Shown one piece after another: positions 63,673 through 64,000 of a stretch of 64,000 nucleotides of DNA. The stretch is from positions 1-64,000 of the forward strand of contig CABYFY010000009.1 in NCBI GenBank assembly GCA_902518355.1. The letters are read 5' to 3'. The notes under the pieces are model-generated. The model searched no databases. It saw nothing but the letters and a program-made list of their open reading frames with translations, and had not been told where the DNA came from. Within the stretch, counting starts at the first letter, position 1; every line of letters starts with the position of its first letter. The position numbers and the translations under genes are program-made. This stretch comes from an uncultured Bacteroidota bacterium. Lineage in GTDB: Bacteria; Bacteroidota; Bacteroidia; Flavobacteriales; Flavobacteriaceae.

Positions 63673-64000
63673 ATAAAATAATTGTTCTTTTTGCTTTCCT
63701 TTTAAGTTTTGGTCTACAAGCTCAATTTAATGTTGAGCATTCCGTATACTTTGACACTGATGTGTATAATTTAACTAAAACAGAAAAAACAAGACTACAA
63801 AAATTTCTTAGTTCTCTAACAAAAGATGAAGTGCAAAAAATAGAAATTTATGGTTTTTGTGACGATAGAGGTAGCAATAATTATAACCTTGAATTATCTC
63901 AAAATCGCGCTGATGCAATAAAAACAATTTTTGGTGATGCTTCTTTTTTTCCTGAAAAAATTGTTACTGTCGATGGTCGTGGAGAACTACTTTTAAATAT
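63669..64000 (+). CDS. OmpA-like domain protein, partial (C-terminus beyond window)
   Basis: A frame from TTG at 63669 (inside the rnpA stop, TTGA) runs 110 codons to the window edge. It has a signal peptide (about 1-18, FGLQAQ) and the OmpA/MotB-type peptidoglycan-binding start: VYFDTDVYNL, IEIYGFCDDRGS-NYNLELSQNRADAI. The expected end of the domain is outside the window. Confidence 0.8.
   Translation, partial: MNKIIVLFAFLLSFGLQAQFNVEHSVYFDTDVYNLTKTEKTRLQKFLSSLTKDEVQKIEIYGFCDDRGSNNYNLELSQNRADAIKTIFGDASFFPEKIVTVDGRGELLLN

Overview
The window looks like chromosomal DNA of a marine member of the Flavobacteriia (Bacteroidota). The evidence is low GC, a SusC/SusD pair beside sulfatases, several secreted proteins with type IX secretion (T9SS) C-terminal sorting domains, many exact TAnnTTTG -7 boxes, and start sites without obvious Shine-Dalgarno sequences. 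No 16S gene is present, so genus is not claimed.

Layout. (1) 1-17996, minus strand: a polysaccharide utilisation locus (PUL) read leftwards from its SusC promoter. The order is SusC, SusD, a CBM-GH30 hydrolase, three S1 sulfatases, a parallel beta-helix protein, a stand-alone carbohydrate-binding module, and a very large surface protein cut by the window edge. Together they suggest capture and depolymerisation of a sulfated algal polysaccharide. The substrate cannot be named from sequence alone. Divergent from it is a secreted two-domain T9SS protein and a 59-residue membrane protein. (2) 19.7-30.7 kb: housekeeping and transport genes (UPF0316-like protein, GNAT, MATE, QueD, LpxH, TonB receptor, MFS, a RecB-type nuclease, OsmC, RsmI, Tdk, Alr). 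(3) 30.7-34 kb: a diheme cytochrome c lipoprotein followed by a secreted FG-GAP/UnbV protein. (4) 34-42.9 kb: accB-accC with a saccharopine-dehydrogenase-like gene, a strongly AT-rich gap, rpmF with its DUF177 partner, PdxA, riboflavin synthase, DUF2911, amidohydrolase and DUF6588 genes. (5) 42.9-48.8 kb: a sortilin/BNR-type repeat protein, an M1 peptidase and a DoxX protein. (6) 48.8-53.5 kb: a putative genomic island in a tRNA(CAU) gene. (7) 53.5-64 kb: mce, rbfA, a LolC/E-like permease, dusB, lepA, an amino acid permease fused to universal stress domains, an MBL-fold hydrolase, a second M1 peptidase, rnpA and the start of an OmpA-like gene.

The most interesting structure is the 48.8-53.5 kb segment. 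A 24-bp piece of a tRNA 3' end lies at its left border, followed in the tRNA direction by a strong terminator. A complete tRNA with the same 3' end (23 of 24 bp) and a different terminator lies at its right border. Between them are visibly AT-richer genes: a PAP2 phosphatase, a flippase-like protein, a GT2 glycosyltransferase, an ArnT-like transferase and a 40-codon stump of a sugar epimerase. No integrase remains. I read this as an integrase-less island or deletion remnant carrying a small cassette for lipid-linked sugar transfer to the cell envelope.
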